Source: Poseidonocella sp. HB161398
Lineage (GTDB): Bacteria; Pseudomonadota; Alphaproteobacteria; Rhodobacterales; Rhodobacteraceae
NCBI RefSeq assembly: GCF_005870025.1
Contig: NZ_VATA01000001.1
Span: forward strand, 186,001-250,000
Length of the DNA: 64,000 nt
Direction: 5' to 3'
Shown here: positions 63,137 through 64,000 of the stretch, one piece after another
How the letters are laid out: each line of letters starts with the position of its first letter
Numbering within the stretch: the first letter of the stretch is position 1
Notes under the pieces: model-generated
What the model saw: only the letters and a program-made list of their open reading frames with translations
What the model was told of the DNA's origin: nothing
The model's database searches: none
Translations under genes and position numbers: made by a program

Positions 63137-64000
63137 TCAGCTGCCGCGGATCGCCCAGAGGGCCATCTCGAGACCGGGGAAATCGCCGGAGACATGCAGC
63201 GCCAGCCCGCCGGAGGCCTGCAGCTCCTTCCAGAGCGCGTCGGAGCGGTCGAGCTCGAAATAGACGGTGCCTGCGGCGAAGGGGATCTGGCGGGGCGCGA
63301 CCGGCAGCGGCTCCAGCCCGATGCCGGGCAGGGCGACATTGACGAGCTCGCGGATGCGTTCGGCGGGCCCGGCCTTGACCTGCGGCGGGAAGCTGCGGCG
63401 CAGCGCGTCGGCGGCGATGTCGGCCCGCACCGCCAGCACGAAGGCGGCCGAGGCGAAAAGCGTGCGGTCGGCGGTCTCGGCGAGATGCACGCCGTATTTG
63501 AACGGGCGCAGCGGCAGCGGCAGGGCGGACTGCTCCAGCACGGTGTTCAGCGCGCTGCGGATCGCGTCCATCACCGGCCGGAAGGTGGCGGCCAGCTCGC
63601 CATGGTCATAGGCCGCCGCCTCGGCGCAGCGTCGCGCGCCGGGGGCGAAGGTCGCCAGCTCGCCGGCCAGCTGCAGCATCTGGCGGTAGGCGCTTTCGGG
63701 ATGCAGCCGCGCCAGCCCGGCGAGATGGCGGAAGACCGGCTCGAAGCGGTTGACCGCCTGCAGGAGCATGAAATCGGTGATCTCGGCCACGCCGCGCGTG
63801 CCCGACTCCGCCAGCCGCCCGGCCAGCGCCTCGCCGCGGTGGTGCAGCAGCCCGGCGATCTCGCCCAGATAGCCCGAGAGCACCGGCGAGACCGCGCAGT
63901 CGAGCGCGGGGGGCACATGGCCCTCGTCGAGGACGAGCGTGCCGTCGGCACGGCTCTCGACGATCCGGGCGACCGGCAGGCAGGCATAGCCCGACCGGTC
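63137..64000 (-). CDS. tssK: T6SS baseplate protein TssK (C-terminal part, cut by the window edge)
   Basis: 288 codons visible, open at the right edge. Typical TssK stretches are YACLPVARIVESRADGTLVL, YLGEIAGLLHHRGEALAGRL, FMLLQAVNRFEPVFRHLAGL with HPESAYRQMLQLAGELATF and PLRPFKYGVHLAETAD. The C-terminal receptor-binding domain is complete (VALPGIGLEPLPVAPRQIPF, VHVSGDFPG-like LHVSGDFPGLEMALWA). It connects the baseplate to the membrane complex. The N-terminal part and any tssJ/clpV would be to the right of this window. Confidence 0.95.
   Translation of the reverse strand, partial: DRSGYACLPVARIVESRADGTLVLDEGHVPPALDCAVSPVLSGYLGEIAGLLHHRGEALAGRLAESGTRGVAEITDFMLLQAVNRFEPVFRHLAGLARLHPESAYRQMLQLAGELATFAPGARRCAEAAAYDHGELAATFRPVMDAIRSALNTVLEQSALPLPLRPFKYGVHLAETADRTLFASAAFVLAVRADIAADALRRSFPPQVKAGPAERIRELVNVALPGIGLEPLPVAPRQIPFAAGTVYFELDRSDALWKELQASGGLALHVSGDFPGLEMALWAIRGS

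Noticed and set aside
1-64000. CRISPR arrays, tRNA or rRNA genes, and integrase or attachment sites
   Set aside because: No repeat-spacer pattern, no tRNA-like cloverleaf with the GTTCRA box and no integrase were found on reading both strands. The only mobile element seen is the IS5 relic.

Overview
The window is very GC-rich, densely coded DNA that looks like an alphaproteobacterium of the Rhodobacterales type (Paracoccus, Rhodovulum or a relative). This rests on base composition, the style of the encoded proteins, the IS5-type insertion sequence remnant and the mix of metabolic genes. The species cannot be named from the window alone.

Left part (1-19,822): mostly intact housekeeping and accessory genes. 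They are a left-truncated acetyl-CoA synthetase, an ExoD-like membrane protein, a YbaY/META-domain exported protein and a CPBP-type membrane protease. A heavily decayed IS5-family element (about 4,251-5,708) follows. Next come a LysR regulator with a NepI-like efflux pump, a membrane-anchored spermidine-synthase-like protein and a metallophosphoesterase. A minus-strand cluster then encodes a 52-aa LRRDIGL protein, a homocysteine S-methyltransferase-like protein, an 83-aa YRG-repeat protein and an exported TPR protein. The last genes of this part form a plus-strand run of a GNAT acetyltransferase, a 1,232-aa SARP-type signal-transduction ATPase and a VOC protein.

Middle part (19,823-29,353): a graveyard. 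At least eight recognisable genes are broken by stops, frameshifts and deletions. They are a ClC chloride channel, a DUF3604 protein, a TctC/TctB/TctA tricarboxylate transporter with a GntR-UTRA regulator, a YitT-like membrane protein and an aromatic aminotransferase. The last two are joined in frame by a deletion. Intact genes resume at 29,354 with a GntR (FadR-type) regulator divergent from a hydantoin-racemase-like gene and an NCS1 permease, probably a small hydantoin or allantoin uptake unit with a clear operator-like palindrome between them.

Right part (32,997-64,000): a type VI secretion system (T6SS). A plus-strand arm carries tssA-tssB-tssC-hcp-tssE-tssF-tssG, an unknown tail-anchored protein and vgrG. 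A minus-strand arm carries tssK (cut by the window edge), an FHA protein, tssL with an OmpA domain, tssM, tagF and an unknown 512-aa protein. ClpV (TssH) and TssJ are not in the window.

Between the two arms, and continuous with them, is an unusual redox and signalling module of about 11 kb. It contains a di-haem cytochrome c peroxidase, a histidine kinase and a response regulator with one dead receiver domain. A 1,064-aa protein fuses a polyferredoxin-like membrane domain to an FHA domain, and a TerB-like/flavin reductase/[2Fe-2S] protein lies next to it. A membrane c-haem sensor (Tll0287/DUF3365 type, HAMP) and an exported pseudo-caspase with a peptidoglycan-binding domain complete the set. 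I infer that this module senses or handles oxidants or electrons and controls, or is fired together with, the secretion machine. It is the best candidate in the window for an undescribed system.
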